DNA of 64,000 nt from Panicum virgatum (GCF_016808335.1 NC_053145.1:30639120-30703119); one strand, 5' to 3'. Positions 33,026 through 45,729 are shown, counted from the first letter of the stretch. Numbers and translations: made by a program. The notes: generated by a model not told the origin, from the sequence alone.

Positions 33026-34483
33026 ATGATGCTAATAGACTTTTCCACTCCTTGTCTTAAGTATGGCCCGGGAACACCGCCGTCAATTTGGGGCCTTGGT
33101 GAAGATTGCCCCGATAACTTCGAGAATGGCAAGTTCATGTTGCCCTTTGGCCAGCTCGTCGAGGAGCCATGGGAGGTTCGGAGGTTCCATATCTGGTATA
33201 TGCATGCATTGAAGTTTGGAATGAAGGAATTCGTTGTGAGGGGCCCCAAGGAGTACTTCCACTTGGAAGAGGATTGTGATTTCATTGTTGACTTCCATGA
33301 CATGCATAGGCTGTTGCGGTGCAAGGATCTCGACGTCGCACAAGTCACCCTTTTTGCCTTGTAAGTAATTACACCTCTGCATCGCTAAAGGCATGCTCAC
33401 TGTGATCAAACTAACAATGTCATGACGACGACTTGTGCTTGCAGGATGCAATCATACAAGTGAACGAACTAGAGGACAATATTATCTACTAATCTTCTAT
33501 GCATATAACCCAAAGGGCCATCATTGGGCACGATGTACCGGACATGCATCCTATGTTGATGAATATGAATCGAGCGAATGGAAGTACGGGTTAGAATGTG
33601 AGGTGAGATCATGTACAGAAAAGGACAGTACATCTTACAAGCCATGAAGAAGATCGATGGAAATGGGTGAATCCTCACCGCGCACTAATTTGGGTAAGTT
33701 AAAACGATACTTGCAATAGCTATTGGGTTCACCGCTTTTCTTGTTTCAAGATTTGAGATCCATATTGTTTTATTTGTGTAGCTTGGGCATCATGGTCCAC
33801 TGGATTGTATTTCTGATCAATCCTCAAGATGGAAAAGCTGTCATATTCGACTCCTTGCGCGAGATGAACAAACAGGGGTACAAGGATTTTGAACAATGTT
33901 TGCGATAGTAAGTGACGACACATTCTTTTATGCACTCAAAGTACATATCAAAATTATTGTTGACACCAATGGTCTGCATACAACGCTTATAGGAAATACG
34001 CAGAAGACCCCGAATCCTATGATCGGAGGCCGGAGCACAAGAAGCAGAAGTATGGCACAAAATTGCGCATTAGATGACAATTCCTGGTACGTATGAAGAA
34101 TCGTATGTGGTACTACATCGTGCATGATATATGTATCCTAATGACTATGTGTTACATGCATGCAGTGCGCCAAGCAACATAAAGGGTAACTCTTGTGTGG
34201 ATACTATACTTGTGACTACCTCAGGCATTGCGGAAAATACAGCATCAGCTGGTGGCAACTCAAAAAATCTTTGGGATGGTGGAGAAGGCAAAAGGTGGAC
34301 AAATTAATCATCAATTACAGAGTAGCTGATATTTGTAAGTTTGTTACCGACAAATGTTGTTCTGTTGACGGAAAGTTCTTTAATCACAAGAGCGAGCTCG
34401 CAACGGAGGCGAAGTACAAGAGCCTACGCAACCAGAGAACCAACCTCCACACGACCTACTACAAGTTATCGGATCTATTTTGA
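33026..34483 (+). pseudogene. CACTA second gene remnant, ULP1-like (C48) protease
   Basis: After a leader part (RRFHIWYMHALKFGMKEFVV, KEYFHLEEDCDFIVDFHDMH) come pieces of a ULP1/C48-type cysteine protease: HWIVFLINPQDGKAVIFDSL (His and Asp of the triad, about 33797-33860) and CGYYTCDYLRH with the Cys region (about 34195). The frame changes at several introns and shifts. Plant CACTA elements often carry such a desumoylase-like domain, but its role in transposition is not known. This copy is broken. Confidence 0.75.
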
Positions 34484-34978
34484 TTTTTGTGAACTTGTGT
34501 TATTTGTGAACTATGAACTTTGTGACATGCATGAATGGATTGTGGATATTCATATGAATGGATGTAATATATGTTTTTACCCTTTTATACGCATGTCTAC
34601 TGATTTGATTTTGTATGTGTTTCAAATTCAAATTTTGTATGTGTTTTAAATTCAAATCACAAATAAAATAAGATTTTTTTTATTTTGGAAAATTATAACT
34701 AAGACGGTCACATATAAAATAAACACCTCAGTTAATAGTGATTAACAGAGGCGGTTGGATTATGAAATCACCTCTGTTATTCACCATTAACAGAAGCGAT
34801 TGTCGTAATGGAACTTCATCTGTTATTCAGCATTAACAGAGACGGGTTTATTACGACAACCGCCTCTATTCTTCATCATTAACAGAGGCGGTTGGAGGAC
34901 CGCCTCAATAAATACTTGATTAGAACGCCTCAAAAAATCAATTTTGACCGCCTCAGTTAAGTTTACTGTAGTAGTATG

Positions 34979-35127
34979 ATTTGGTTGGCTACCAAAATTT
35001 ACCATGCTAAAACATGGGCATGCTAAAAATTTTGGCACTTGTTTAATCCAAAACGTAGCTCCCTTTCTAAGCTTGCCAACGTTTTGGTAAAAAAGATTGG
35101 CATGCCTATATTATAGTAGCCAACCAA
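34979..35127. mobile_element. small MITE
   Basis: Imperfect inverted ends: ATTTGGTTGGCTACCAAAA on the left and GATTGGTTGGCTACTATAA read from the right. It starts directly after the CACTA right end. No target duplication could be fixed. Confidence 0.55.
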
Positions 35128-35221
35128 TCAAACTCGTATTTCCGGCATAACCCCCCGATTGTAAATTTGACTAGTAGTTCTACATAGATAATAGCATATA
35201 TGTGTATTGCAAATATATCAC

Positions 35222-35528
35222 TACTATAAAAGCGTTTTGTAGCAACGTCTCATTTTTTAGAGGCAGATCAAAATGTAACCCGCTCATGCAAAGAGGATGA
35301 TTTTATTGTAGCATTTAATCCGCTCCTATAAATACATTGTAGAGGCGCGGCGGCGGTGGTGTCGTGCGATGAGGAGCTCAACCACTTCATGATGCACAAC
35401 GAAATCCGCACAATCCTCGGCGAGTCCTCCACCCCGGTGGTCACCAGCGAGCGGCACCGCCAAACCCGTAGCATGTTAGCCATCGTCCCCTCCGCTGGGC
35501 TCAAGTAGCCGTGCAAATGGGTTGGTTT
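35222..35528. other. intergenic stretch before the large CACTA element
   Basis: Begins with CACTACTATAAAAGC, which resembles a CACTA left terminus. A GCGGCACCGCCAAA-CCGTAG string at 35452 recurs after the large element at 46165. No gene seen. Confidence 0.35.
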
Positions 35529-35549
35529 CACTACTAGAAAACAGGCCAA

Positions 35550-35930
35550 AGATCCTGGCCAAAGGTACCCAGCTGCTGTTGCAACCGGTACTAATGCCAC
35601 GCATCAATACCGGCTGCAAAAGCAGCTGGTACCTTTGGCCAGCGGCGATCAAAGGTAAGGTGTTTGGTACCGGGTTAAAGCATCACCCGGTACCAAAACT
35701 TCAATATAGGAACCGGTTAGTGCCACCAACCAGTACCAAAAGCACAAGGAGGAATAGGTACCGGTTGGTGGAACCAACCGGTGCCTAAAGGGTGGACAAT
35801 GGCACCGGATTTTGCCATGGCCCGGTGCCGCCACGTGCCCACAACAAAGGCACCGGTTAGTAACATCAACCGGTGCCTATGCCTTTTGTTTGGAACCGGT
35901 TGTTGAGCACCAACCGGTGCCTTTGAGCCA
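35550..35930. repeat. left subterminal repeat array of the large CACTA
   Basis: Repeated ACCGGTTGGTGG, CCAACCGGTGCC and CAAAGGTACC motifs in both orientations. Family knowledge makes them probable binding sites of the element's own protein. Confidence 0.7.
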
Positions 35931-35934
35931 CGCC

Positions 35935-35942
35935 TATAAATA
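35935..35942 (+). promoter_or_regulatory. TATA box of the CACTA transposase gene
   Basis: TATAAATA directly after the accGGT repeat array, in CACGCCTATAAATACCCC, about 290 bases before the transposase start. The second gene has the same arrangement at 40359. Confidence 0.6.
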
Positions 35943-36227
35943 CCCCAACCCCTCCCCCCTCCAAGCTGCCGTGAACTCATTGTTCATGGCAGCTGAGTGA
36001 GGGGAGGGGAGGCGAATTTTTTTTTCAAAAAAGGTTAGTTATTTTTCTCCATAACTTAGCAATTGGTTTTTAGAAGTAGTTATCATTTAATTTATTTGAT
36101 AAGTGAATAGTATCTATTTATTATAGTTATAAGCATTATCAATTATATATTTGAATTCAAATTTATTATAGTATGAATGTACTATTTGTACACTACAATG
36201 ATGTATATAAATGTATTGTGGACCTAG

Positions 36228-39200
36228 ATGAGTCGGCAATGGATGTACATGGCCGATCGGCGTTCAAAGGAGTTCATTGATGGCGTGCATGAATTCATAG
36301 AAGCGGCCGAGAAACACAAGTATGACGGTTTTGTTCGTTGTCCATGCAAATTCTGTAAGAATGAGAAGGATTACTCATCATCAAGAACCATCCATAGTCA
36401 CTTGTTCAATAGTGGTTTCATGCCGAACTACTATGTTTGGACCAAGCATGGCGAAAGAGGAATTGAGCTGGATAATAATGTAGAAGAAGAGGACAGGATT
36501 CCTGACTTTGCAGCCAATTATAATTCCTTTTTCAACGACACTGCATTGGGTGAGCCTGAAGAAGATACTGAAGGATACGTTGTAGAAGATGATCTTGGTC
36601 AGATGCTGCGCGAAGCTGAGGAAGGTTGCGAAACAGAAAAGGAATTGAGAGATCTGAAGCGTATGTTGGAGGACTACAGAACATTGTTGTACCCTGATTG
36701 CAAACAAGACCAAAAGAAGTTGGGTACCACATTGGAATTATTGCAATGGAAGGCATCAAATGGTTTGTCTGACAAGGGATTCGAGGAGTTGCTGAAACTT
36801 ATTAAAAACTTACTCCCTGAGGGTAACACCTTGCCGGAGACAACATACGAGGCAAAAAAAGTTGTTTGTCCTTTAGGATTAGAGGCACAGAAGGTACATG
36901 CTTGTCCTAATGACTGCATCCTATATCGAGGTGAGTATGAAAATTTGGATTCATGCCCTGTATGCAACGCATGCCGGTATAAGATCCCTCGAGATGATCC
37001 AGGCGACGTTGAGGGGATGCGTGTCAAGAAGAGGGTGCCTGCCAAGGTGATGTGGTATTTTCCTCTAATACCACGTCTGAAACGTTTGTTCATGAACAAA
37101 ACGAATGCTAAATTGATGTGATGGCACAAAGAAGAACGTAAGCAAGACAATATGTTGAGACACCCCGCTGATGGGTCGCAGTAGAGAAAAGTGGACAGAA
37201 CATTCCCAACATTTGCAAATGAAGCGCGGAATATAAGGTTCGGCTTAAGTACGGATGGCATGAATCCTTTCGGTGAGCAGAGCAGTGGTCATAGTACCTG
37301 CCTGTAACACTCTGTATATACAACCTTCCTCCCTGGTTGTGTATGAAGCGGAAATTCATTATGATGCCGGTGCTTATCCCCGGCTCGAAGCAACCCGGTA
37401 ACGATATAGATGTGTATTTGAAACCACTGATTGAGGATCTTCTATTGTTGTGGAAAGATGAGGGTGTTCGTATGTGGGATGCGCACGCAGAGGATCATTT
37501 TAACCTGCGTGCATTGCTTTTCGTAACCACCAACGATTTGCCAGCACTAAGTAACCACTCCGGACAATCCAATAAGGGTTATAGGGCTTGCACCCATTGT
37601 TTAGAAGAAACCGACAGCATGTACCTCAAGCACTGTAGGAAGATCGTGTATATGGGTCATCGTCGATTTCTTCTGATCAAGCACCCATTAAGGAGGAGGC
37701 ATGCTCACTACGATGGAAAGGCAGATCATCGTACCAAGCCTAGGCACCGTTGTGGGAAAATGATGTTTGAAATTGTCAAAGATATAAAAGTAGTATTCGG
37801 AAAAGGACCCAACAGCAAATCAGTGCAGAGTGATGACGGACGTGCACCTATGTGGAAGAAGAAGAGTATTTTTTGGGAGTTACCTTATTGGGAAGTCTTA
37901 GACGTCCGCCACGCAATTGATGTGATGCACCTAACAAAAAATCTTTGTGTGAACCTTCTAGGTTTCCTTGGTGTCTACGGTAAGGCAAAGGATACATTGG
38001 AAGCGCGGCAAGATCTTCAACGTATGAAACAACGGGCCGCCTTACATCCAGAAAAAAGGGATAAAGGACGTCATTATCTAGGTCCTGCGTGCTACACTCT
38101 TAGTAAGGAAGAGAAGCAAAGTATGTTCGACTGTTTGAATAGTATCAAGGTCCCATCAGGCTACTCTTCGAATATAAAGAGGCTACTGAACTTGAAAGAG
38201 AAGAAATTCGCACACGTAAAGTCCCATGACTGTCACGTGTTGATGACGCAATTGATTCCAATTGCACTTAGAGGTATTCTACCATCTAATGTTCGAGCAA
38301 CAATCATAAAGCTATGCGCATTTCTCAACACAATTTCTCAGAAGGCAATCGATCCATCGAGTTTAAGCAGGCTACAAGAGGATGTTGTCCAAAGTTTGGT
38401 CAGTCTTGAAATGATATTTCCTCCATCATTCTTCAATATTATGACGCATCTTCTAGTTCACCTGGTCAAAGAGATTGGTATTCTCGGTCCTGTTTTCCTT
38501 CATAATATGTTCCCTTTTGAACGATACTTTGCAGTACTAAAGAAATACGTTCGTAATTGGGCTCGTCCAGAAGGAAGCATTGCGAAGGGTTACGTCACAG
38601 AGGTGGTCATTGAATTTTGTGTTGACTATGTGGAAGAACTCTGCCCAATTGGGATTCCAGTATCACGTCATGAGGGGCGGCTGATTGGAAAGGGCACACT
38701 TGGAAGAAAATCAGTAAATGCCACAGATCATGCCACGTTGAGCAAAGCACATCTCACAGTTCTGCAACAATCAGCCTTGGTGGCTCCATACATGGAGGAG
38801 CACATGCAAATTGTGCGAAGTATATACCCTTTGAAGTCTGAGACATGGATTACAAAACATCATAACGATACATTCGCCACCTGGTTGCAGAAGGAAGTCA
38901 TGGCCAACGATCAAATTCATGAGCAGCTAGCTTGGCTGGCCAGGGGTCCGGCAAATTCAATCCTGATGTACCAAGGATATGAAATTAATGGTTACACATT
39001 TTATACAAGAGCCCAAGATAACAAGAGCACCAATCAAAATAGTGGTGTCCGTATAGATGCCACCGACTCTAGTGGCGGAACGAACTCAAATTTTGGTTAC
39101 ATTGAAGAGATCTGGGAACTCGACTATGGGCCGTTGAAGATACCTCTATTTCGTTGTCAATGGGTTAAACTCACAGGAAAAGGTGTCGATATCGACGAGT

Positions 39201-39583
39201 ACGGAATGACAACGGTAGACCTCAAAGAGCTTGGCTATTGAGACGAACCATTCGTCCTAGCTAAAGATGTCACTCAAGTTTTCTATGTGCAGGACATGTC
39301 TAGCAAAACGAGAAAGGACAAGTCTAGGAATAAATCAAGTTTTGTAGGTGCCGGAGATGAGGCAAAGCGCCATATTGTTCTGGCAGGAAAAAGAAAAATT
39401 GTGGGAGTCGACGATGTCACAGATGAAGAAGAATACAATAAGGTTGAAGATATGACTCCGTTCGCAGTGGAGGTTGACACAAGTATTCTTTTAGCCGAAG
39501 AGGAGGCTCCGTACGCACGTCATGATCATAATGAAGGGACGATTGTAAAGCGAACCATCGTTAATATTCCCTTAGTTGAATGA
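36228..39583 (+). pseudogene. CACTA transposase (TNP2-type), disrupted
   Basis: Domains in order are an N-terminal Cys-rich transposase-associated part (QWMYMADRRSKEF, CPCKFCKN, IHSHLFNSGFMPNY) and a TNP2 core from WYFPLIPRLKRLF through the DDE region (MRVWDAHA-like MWDAHAEDHFNLRALLF, CTHCLEE, AIDVMHLTKNLC). DUF4218-like sequence (HLLVHLVKEIGILGPVFLHN) and DUF4216-like sequence (EIWELDYGPLKIPLFRCQWV) follow. It would be a transposase cutting at the CACTA ends in the nucleus. Breaks are TGA at 37119, TAG at 37182, a one-base loss near 37300 and TGA at 39239, after which the frame continues to 39583. The two TGA sites fit CGA-to-TGA decay. It is otherwise nearly complete, so the damage is moderate. 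Confidence 0.9.
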
Positions 39584-40358
39584 TTATGTCTTGTAATATT
39601 TTCTGTGAACATTATTAGATTTCTTATGCAATTATTTGATTTATTATGCAATTAAAATAATTAGCTATGCACCTAAATGATTTATTATGTAGTAATTAAA
39701 ATTATTGTACATTTAAATGATTTATTATTGTGCACCTAGAACCATAGTTAATATTTTCTTAGCTGAATGATTTACTAGGCAGTTAATAAATTTATTGAGC
39801 AAATAACAAATTTATTAGACAATTATTTTAACTATTAGACAATTATTTAAATTATTAGATAATTATCTGATTTTCTAGACAATTATCAGATTTATTATGC
39901 AAATATCAGATTTATTACGAATTATGAGGCAATTAATAGATTTACAAGAGAAAAAGAAAGGGAAAAGAAAAGATAACCTTTGGTACCGGTTGGAAAATCC
40001 AACCGGTACCTTAGGGTCCTATTTGGGTAAAAAAAAAAGTGGGGCGTCGCGCGGGAGTCGAACCGTGGCCGCGAAGCCCAAATTTCCGTGAGTTACCATT
40101 GAGATACTGACGAATTCCGTTCAAAGGGGGTCAAAGAAGATTGAAAAGTGAACTTCAAAAGGCCTAAGGTACTGGTTTTGTTAATCCACCCGGTACCATA
40201 GGGGCTTTTCATTTCCCGCCCGTTGGACCCTAAGGCACCGGGTGTGCGGAGAACCGGTACCTAAGGCCTCGGCTAAGGCACCGGTTGGAGATACAACCGG
40301 TACCTAAGGCCTACATAGGTACCGGCTGAATTTTTGACCCGGTACCTTTGGCCAGGGG
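39584..40358 (+). promoter_or_regulatory. intergenic region with internal palindrome array
   Basis: 39590-39960 is AT-rich. 39978-40345 repeats ACCGGTTG-type and GGTACC-type palindromes like those at both ends of the element, directly before the TATA box of the second gene. A tRNA-like stretch lies at 40044-40112. Confidence 0.6.
40044..40112 (-). other. tRNA-like sequence in the CACTA element
   Basis: On the minus strand, GTCAGTATCTCAATGGTAAC (40092-40111) resembles a tRNA 5' end and A box, and GGTTCGACTCC (40054-40064) is a perfect B box. Only the outer three acceptor pairs (GTC/GAC) fit, so it is tRNA-like rather than a tRNA gene. Confidence 0.5.
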
Positions 40359-40365
40359 TATAAAC
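40359..40365 (+). promoter_or_regulatory. TATA box of the CACTA second gene
   Basis: TATAAAC in GGCCAGGGGTATAAACCC, following an accGGT palindrome array as at 35935. A GC-rich leader and probable first introns follow. Confidence 0.55.
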
Positions 40366-42177
40366 CCGTTGCCTTCTTCCTCCCAATTCTCCACTGCTCC
40401 TCCATTCCTCCGGTCGACCGCCGCCGCCCTCCATCTCCGCGCGCGCACCGCCGACCTCCCTGACCCCTCCACCGGCTTCGCAGCTCGATCCCGAAGTTCC
40501 CCGTGGAGTCCAGAGGCCCGGAGGACCCCTGCATCGACCCGTCCACGAGCACCGCGCACGGGATTTTCCCCGGAACTCCGCGCCGGTGAGTTCTATGCGC
40601 CGCCGCAATTACTCACCGCTGGCGATCCCCCGGCCACGCTGACCCCTTGTACACATCCGCAGCAACACACCGCATCGATTCGAGGAGACCGGAGGCCCGG
40701 AGCAAGCCCTGCAGCGCCCCTTCCCCGAGCTCCGCACCATCCTCGCCGCCGGACCTCGCCGCCAACCCTGCTGTGTCATGCCCCCGACCGTTTCAAGCCT
40801 CGGTGAGCACCCTCTAGTCCCCGCCATGCTTTTACGCTAGATTGCTTTAGCCCGTAGCGCACCCCAGCAGCCTGCACGCCACGCGCCGGCGAACCCCGCC
40901 GCGCAGGGCCGTCGCCGTCGTAGCACACGCCGCCACGGACCTCCCCGAGGCCCGCAAAGGCCTCAAGTGGACTACGCATGTTGCGTAGTCACTTCCCGAC
41001 CCAAACCCCAGCTCGATTCACCCCGGAAACACCGAGTTCGAACAACTCCGGCCGCGCTCCGCCGCGATTGAAGGCCGCCGGCGAGCCCCGCCGCCGCCCC
41101 GCGCGCCCAGTCGATCCCAGCCGCCCGATCCTCAGCCCACGGACGAGATTAGATCACATCCGGATCTAATCTGAGCCGCGGGATCGTGATCCAACGGATC
41201 AGATCCGCGCGTACCCCTTCGGCCTGGACATTTGGCTAAAGAGCCCCTGCACTTTCTGAGTATCAACCCGCGCTCCTGTCCTATTCAAAAGTATTTGCAG
41301 TTCAGCCCAAAATCTTGCACGGACCCCCCTGAACTTTCCAGTAATAGAACCCGCCGTCCAGCCCTTGTAGTTTTGCGAGTTAGACCCTAGATCTATGTGT
41401 TATTTACGTTTAGGTCCTCGGTTTTTGCAGAAAACCCCCAGAAACTCTATTTTTCTTACAGTTAAGCCCCTAGATCTTGTTTTAAGACTAGTTTTCGCGT
41501 TATAGCTCCGTTTTAGGTGTTCTTTATGTCCACGCGATCGTTGTAACGCGTAGAATAGTTCTAGCATAGTTTTGGTTGCTATTTTCATGTAACTCGTACG
41601 TGTAACGACGACGAGTAACGACGACGAGTAACGACGAGTAACGACGACGAGTAATTTCGTATTCGCTCTCTAACTCGCAACCCCGTTCCTCGACCCGGTT
41701 CCTCGACCCCGTTCCACGACACACACACACACACACTGTCTAATACACTCTAACACACACACTCACACTAACACACACAGACACACACACACACTCAATA
41801 ACTCTCTCTCTTTCTCTGTCCCTCTAACATACAAACACACTCTCTCTCAAACACATATTTAAGGATCTGCTGCTTCATTTAAGGATGGACACATATTCTA
41901 ACACATATTTACGGTGATGAGCAGGCTGCCGGGCAATACATGTTGGACGCAATAAACGAAGATACGAGGGCTAACACCACCCAGCCAATCCCTGAAGAAG
42001 ATGCTCGGACAGTTGATTCGTTCCTGAATATGTCTGGAGATGCCGATGAAGAAGATGATGGCTTTGCGCCGCCGCCCAATCAACAACAGCATGTTCCAGT
42101 ACGAATCTAAAAACTATATGCATGGTGACTTCGGTAGATTAGTTTTGCGATTAACATATCTTTTCTGTAATTTAGTC
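40366..42177 (+). other. leader and intron-like region of the CACTA second gene
   Basis: 40370-41200 is GC-rich with overlapping open frames on both strands. 41590-41660 holds repeated GTAACGACGACGA units and 41715-41860 a CA-rich microsatellite. 41920-42105 reads NEDTRANTTQPIPEEDARTV and related acidic sequence on the plus strand and may be an early exon. Confidence 0.4.
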
Positions 42178-45100
42178 GACCTCCGCATCGACTTCGTTTA
42201 GCCAGTCAAAAGGGAGACGCCGGCCAACCAAGAAAATAGAGGGAAGACAGGTCGTCAGAGAAGTGGACGCAGAGGGCTGTCCAAGTGCTCCAGAGGATGC
42301 TAGCACAAAATTTGTCAACCAATGTGGGGTTATTGTTCGGGCAAGAATTCCGATCACCACAAGACTATGGAAAACGACCAAACGCGAAGAACAGCAACAC
42401 GCCGTGCCTGCACATCAGAAGGAAATGCTATGGGCAGAACTCAAGGATATGTTCACTCTTTCTGAAGGAGTTGACCAAGAACTTGTGAAGAAATGTGCCT
42501 TGAGAAAGATGGCCCTTGCCTTTGCAACTTTCAAGAAGAAGTTGTAAACCAATTACATTAAGAAGGATAAGGAGCCGAACTGGGACGATCTTCCTCAGGT
42601 TAAACCATACTGGGAGGAGTTCAAACAGTACAAACTATCAGAGGATGCCCAAAAAAAATCCGAACAAGCCAAGGTGAATGCTGCAAATAAGAAGTACAGC
42701 CACCACCTTGGGGCTGGCGGGTACAAGAAGTCAGTTAAAAAATGGTAGAAGATGGAGCAGGACCTTATAGATAGAGGCATCAGGCCGACGACTTGGGATT
42801 GGCCGGATAGATCCAAGTGGTGGTTATTTGCTAATGGCGTGACACTAAACCAGTTGGATGGAAGTTTGGTCGTGCCCGAGCATATGCAAGAAGTGTCCCG
42901 CGATCTAGTCGCTGCAATAGATGAGACTCAACAAGGAACATTCCATCCTCAAAGGGAGAATGATGAGCTGACAAGGGCATTAAAGAATCCGAAACACCCT
43001 GGACGAGCCCGCGGCATCGGCGTGGTCCCATGGAAAGTTGCTTGGGCCGGAGATCCCTCTTACAAGACTCACCGAAAGAGCAAAGCTGAACAGGAAGAGA
43101 AACTTCGTGCCATAGAAGAAAACATGAACAAGAAGGTTGCGTCCTTGGAATCTCAGATGGACGCCAGGGTCAATGAGGAGGTGCAGCTAGCTCTGAACCA
43201 AAGGGACACTGCTGGGTCGCACCCGGATGTTGTGATAAGCCCGGCCTTTCAGCGATGCAGCAGCTGTTCATCCACGACGGCGCCTGACGTACAAGCGGAA
43301 CAGCAACCCCAGATTGAGCCAACGGCGGTAGATGACCAGAGGTATCTAGTGGATGATGTCACCATGCCGACACCGTGCGAGCTTCATGTGCGAGCAAGAA
43401 ATATATCCATTCATGTCGCATACGGGTCAGCCCTGCCCCTGAATCCTTCTACTACAATTCATGGAAGGCCGATACCTCCTGGCTACACCTCCATCACAGT
43501 CGAGCAGATAGTTGGAAACAATGAGGATCTTGAGCTCGACTTCGTTGGAGGGGATGGAGAGAAGACATTGGGAGACGCACTACACGGGGTCGTTCTATGG
43601 CACAAGGCCGACATCAAACTTATTGCAAGCACAACGGCTCCCGTGCAGACCGATCGCCCGTCTCCGCGGCCTACCTCTCCGCCGTCCCCACTACCACCTC
43701 CTTCACCACCGTCTCCGCCGGCGCAAAGGGCCACGAGTACTCCAACTCCTCCTACACTAGAAAAGGGAAAGAAAAAGACAGCATCCCTCCCAGCGGCTGG
43801 ACCCTCAAAGAAGAAGCAGAAAATGGTCGAAAGACAATTAACCTACGAGAAAACTGCTGAGGGGTTGGAAGAGGAGACTGCTCGATATATAAAAGAACAA
43901 TTGAAGCCTAAAGTCTCCCCGCCGAGGGAAAAGGTACCTCTAGAACTAGGGAAAAGGCTTCTCGCAAACCTAGATAACCCACCAAAACCGAAAAGCTTAC
44001 CTTCGGACTATGATCGTACTCTGACAAAGGCACACAAGGTGAGAAATCTGAAGAAAAAATGTGGCAAGACCATTCCTCAGCTTGGCACACAACAAAAAGA
44101 ACTCGAGCCCCTCTGGGTGCCAGGGTTGCCACTCCTACACCCGACGGACGTACAACTCCAGGCGGACCTACAGGCCGCAATATTTCTTTCTGAAACTGGA
44201 TTAACGCTAGAGGAGGCAACGGGGCATGTGGAGGCAAAAATCCCTGTCGCTCGCACTATTACTCCATTCCAGCATGGAAAACCGTTTGTCACTGAGGAAG
44301 AGGAGAAAAGTCTAGGCACGCAGATGTTCAATTTGCATAGATGGTACCTGCGAAAGGCGAAAGACGAAGGGAAAATGTTTGGAGTCAAGTATCGTGACCA
44401 TGATTTCTTCCGCGGGGAGGACGACTTCTGGGTGTACTTCCAAAATTTATATCACATTTACCATCGACAAGCCCTCGACACCTCTATCATCACCATTTGG
44501 GTTTTGTAAGTATCACTTACCTCTACATTAATACTTTTTGTTAACAAGAACATAATTATATGTGTGCATTATAAAATTTGTATTGCATCATTTAGACAGG
44601 AGATCCAAAGAAGCCGAAAACATGGATGGCACCATCAGATCGGCTTCATGTCTCCTTTGCTAGTCAACCAGAAATTGATCAACGAAAGTTACAAAGAAAC
44701 ATGTGAAAACATGTACGATTCGTTGACTAGGCAAAGTTACAAATCCTATATATTCATACCATACAACTTTGGGTAAGCCTTGATCGACTCAAACCTCTGT
44801 TATATTACTAAATAAATACTAAGTTGTCTAATACATTTATGTATATATCCTATCTATATCTGCAGTTATCATTGGATTTTACTCATACTTTCCGTAGAGA
44901 CTGGTAATCTTATAGTCTTTGACTCAAGGAGAAATCCATATTCCGCAATCCAACATATCATAGACCCCTTGAACAGATAAGTTCAGTTTGCACAATCAAA
45001 TCTTTTTTATATTAATAACAATTCCTGAATATCAAACTTAACTTTGAGCGTAGGGTTTGGAAAAAATTTGTGAAAAATAACAAAGGACGTGGTCAATGGA

Positions 45101-45553
45101 GGCCCGAACTGAACGTTAACATGGATTATCCGGTATGGTCATTCATAAAGATTTGTCTAGTTAAGTATATAATCTCAAATTGTTCTAAATTGAGTAATTT
45201 ATTTGTTTCTCCTTAAGTGTGCGAGACAACAACAAGGAACTGATTGGTGCGGGTACTACGTATGCGACTACTTGCACATCATGACTCCATGCGGGAAGGC
45301 TACTGATGAAGAAACGATAGTACCTCCAAACCATTCACTAGTATAGTTTCATAATTGTACTAACGCACATAATGTTAATGCTTTTTTTCCTAAATGATAG
45401 ATGTCTCAAATGGGGGATGAATGTTACTCTACTGATCAGATCAACGCAGTGTGCGAGCAGCTCGCTGGATTCATTTTGAACGAGATCTTGGATCCTAGAG
45501 GCGAGTTCTACCACGACGGTCACATCGATAGAGGACTTTCATCGACATCATGA
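42178..45553 (+). pseudogene. CACTA second gene (TNPD-like) ending in ULP1-type protease
   Basis: The main frame runs from about 42178 to 44509 with in-frame stops at 42545 and 42746. It has a basic/acidic N-terminal part, a coiled-coil-prone Lys/Glu segment (about 43075-43200), a Pro-rich linker (about 43650-43760) and an RWYLRKAKDEGKMFGVKY block. Later exons (44600-44772, 44876-44976, 45054-45132, from 45218, and 45401-45553) encode a ULP1/C48-like cysteine protease: His in YHWILLIL, Asp in VFDSRRN, Cys in GTDWCGYYVCDY. The donor after 44976 is AT instead of GT. Known CACTA second genes encode DNA-binding or accessory proteins. What the protease domain does is open. Confidence 0.8.
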
Positions 45554-45729
45554 GGGGACTAGTAGTTGGACGGCTAACATGACTTGTACTTTTGTAAATA
45601 TTTTTAAACATTATGCCTTGACGTTTGTAAATTTGTAAATATATTAGTTCATGTAATTAGCTTAATTATATGCTCGCATTTCACTTTTAGTTAGTTTCAA
45701 ATATTCTCTGAAAACGAACATGAACAACC

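Larger units (their letters stand above)
31990..34976 (+). mobile_element. 5'-truncated, internally deleted CACTA element
   Basis: The element contains a TNP2 transposase piece, a ULP1-type protease piece and a right end with repeated CAGAGGCGGTT motifs (34690-34960). It closes with TTTACTGTAGTAGTA (34962-34976), one base off the canonical TAGTG. The left terminus is missing, so no target duplication can be named. Most of the transposase between the two coding pieces is deleted. Confidence 0.75.

Noticed and set aside
40273..41169. Several GC-rich frames on both strands
   Set aside because: Most consistent with the leader of the CACTA second gene; no domain.
41590..41860. CRISPR-like or regulatory repeat array
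   Set aside because: Simple GTAACGACGACGA and CA microsatellites in plant DNA without spacers.
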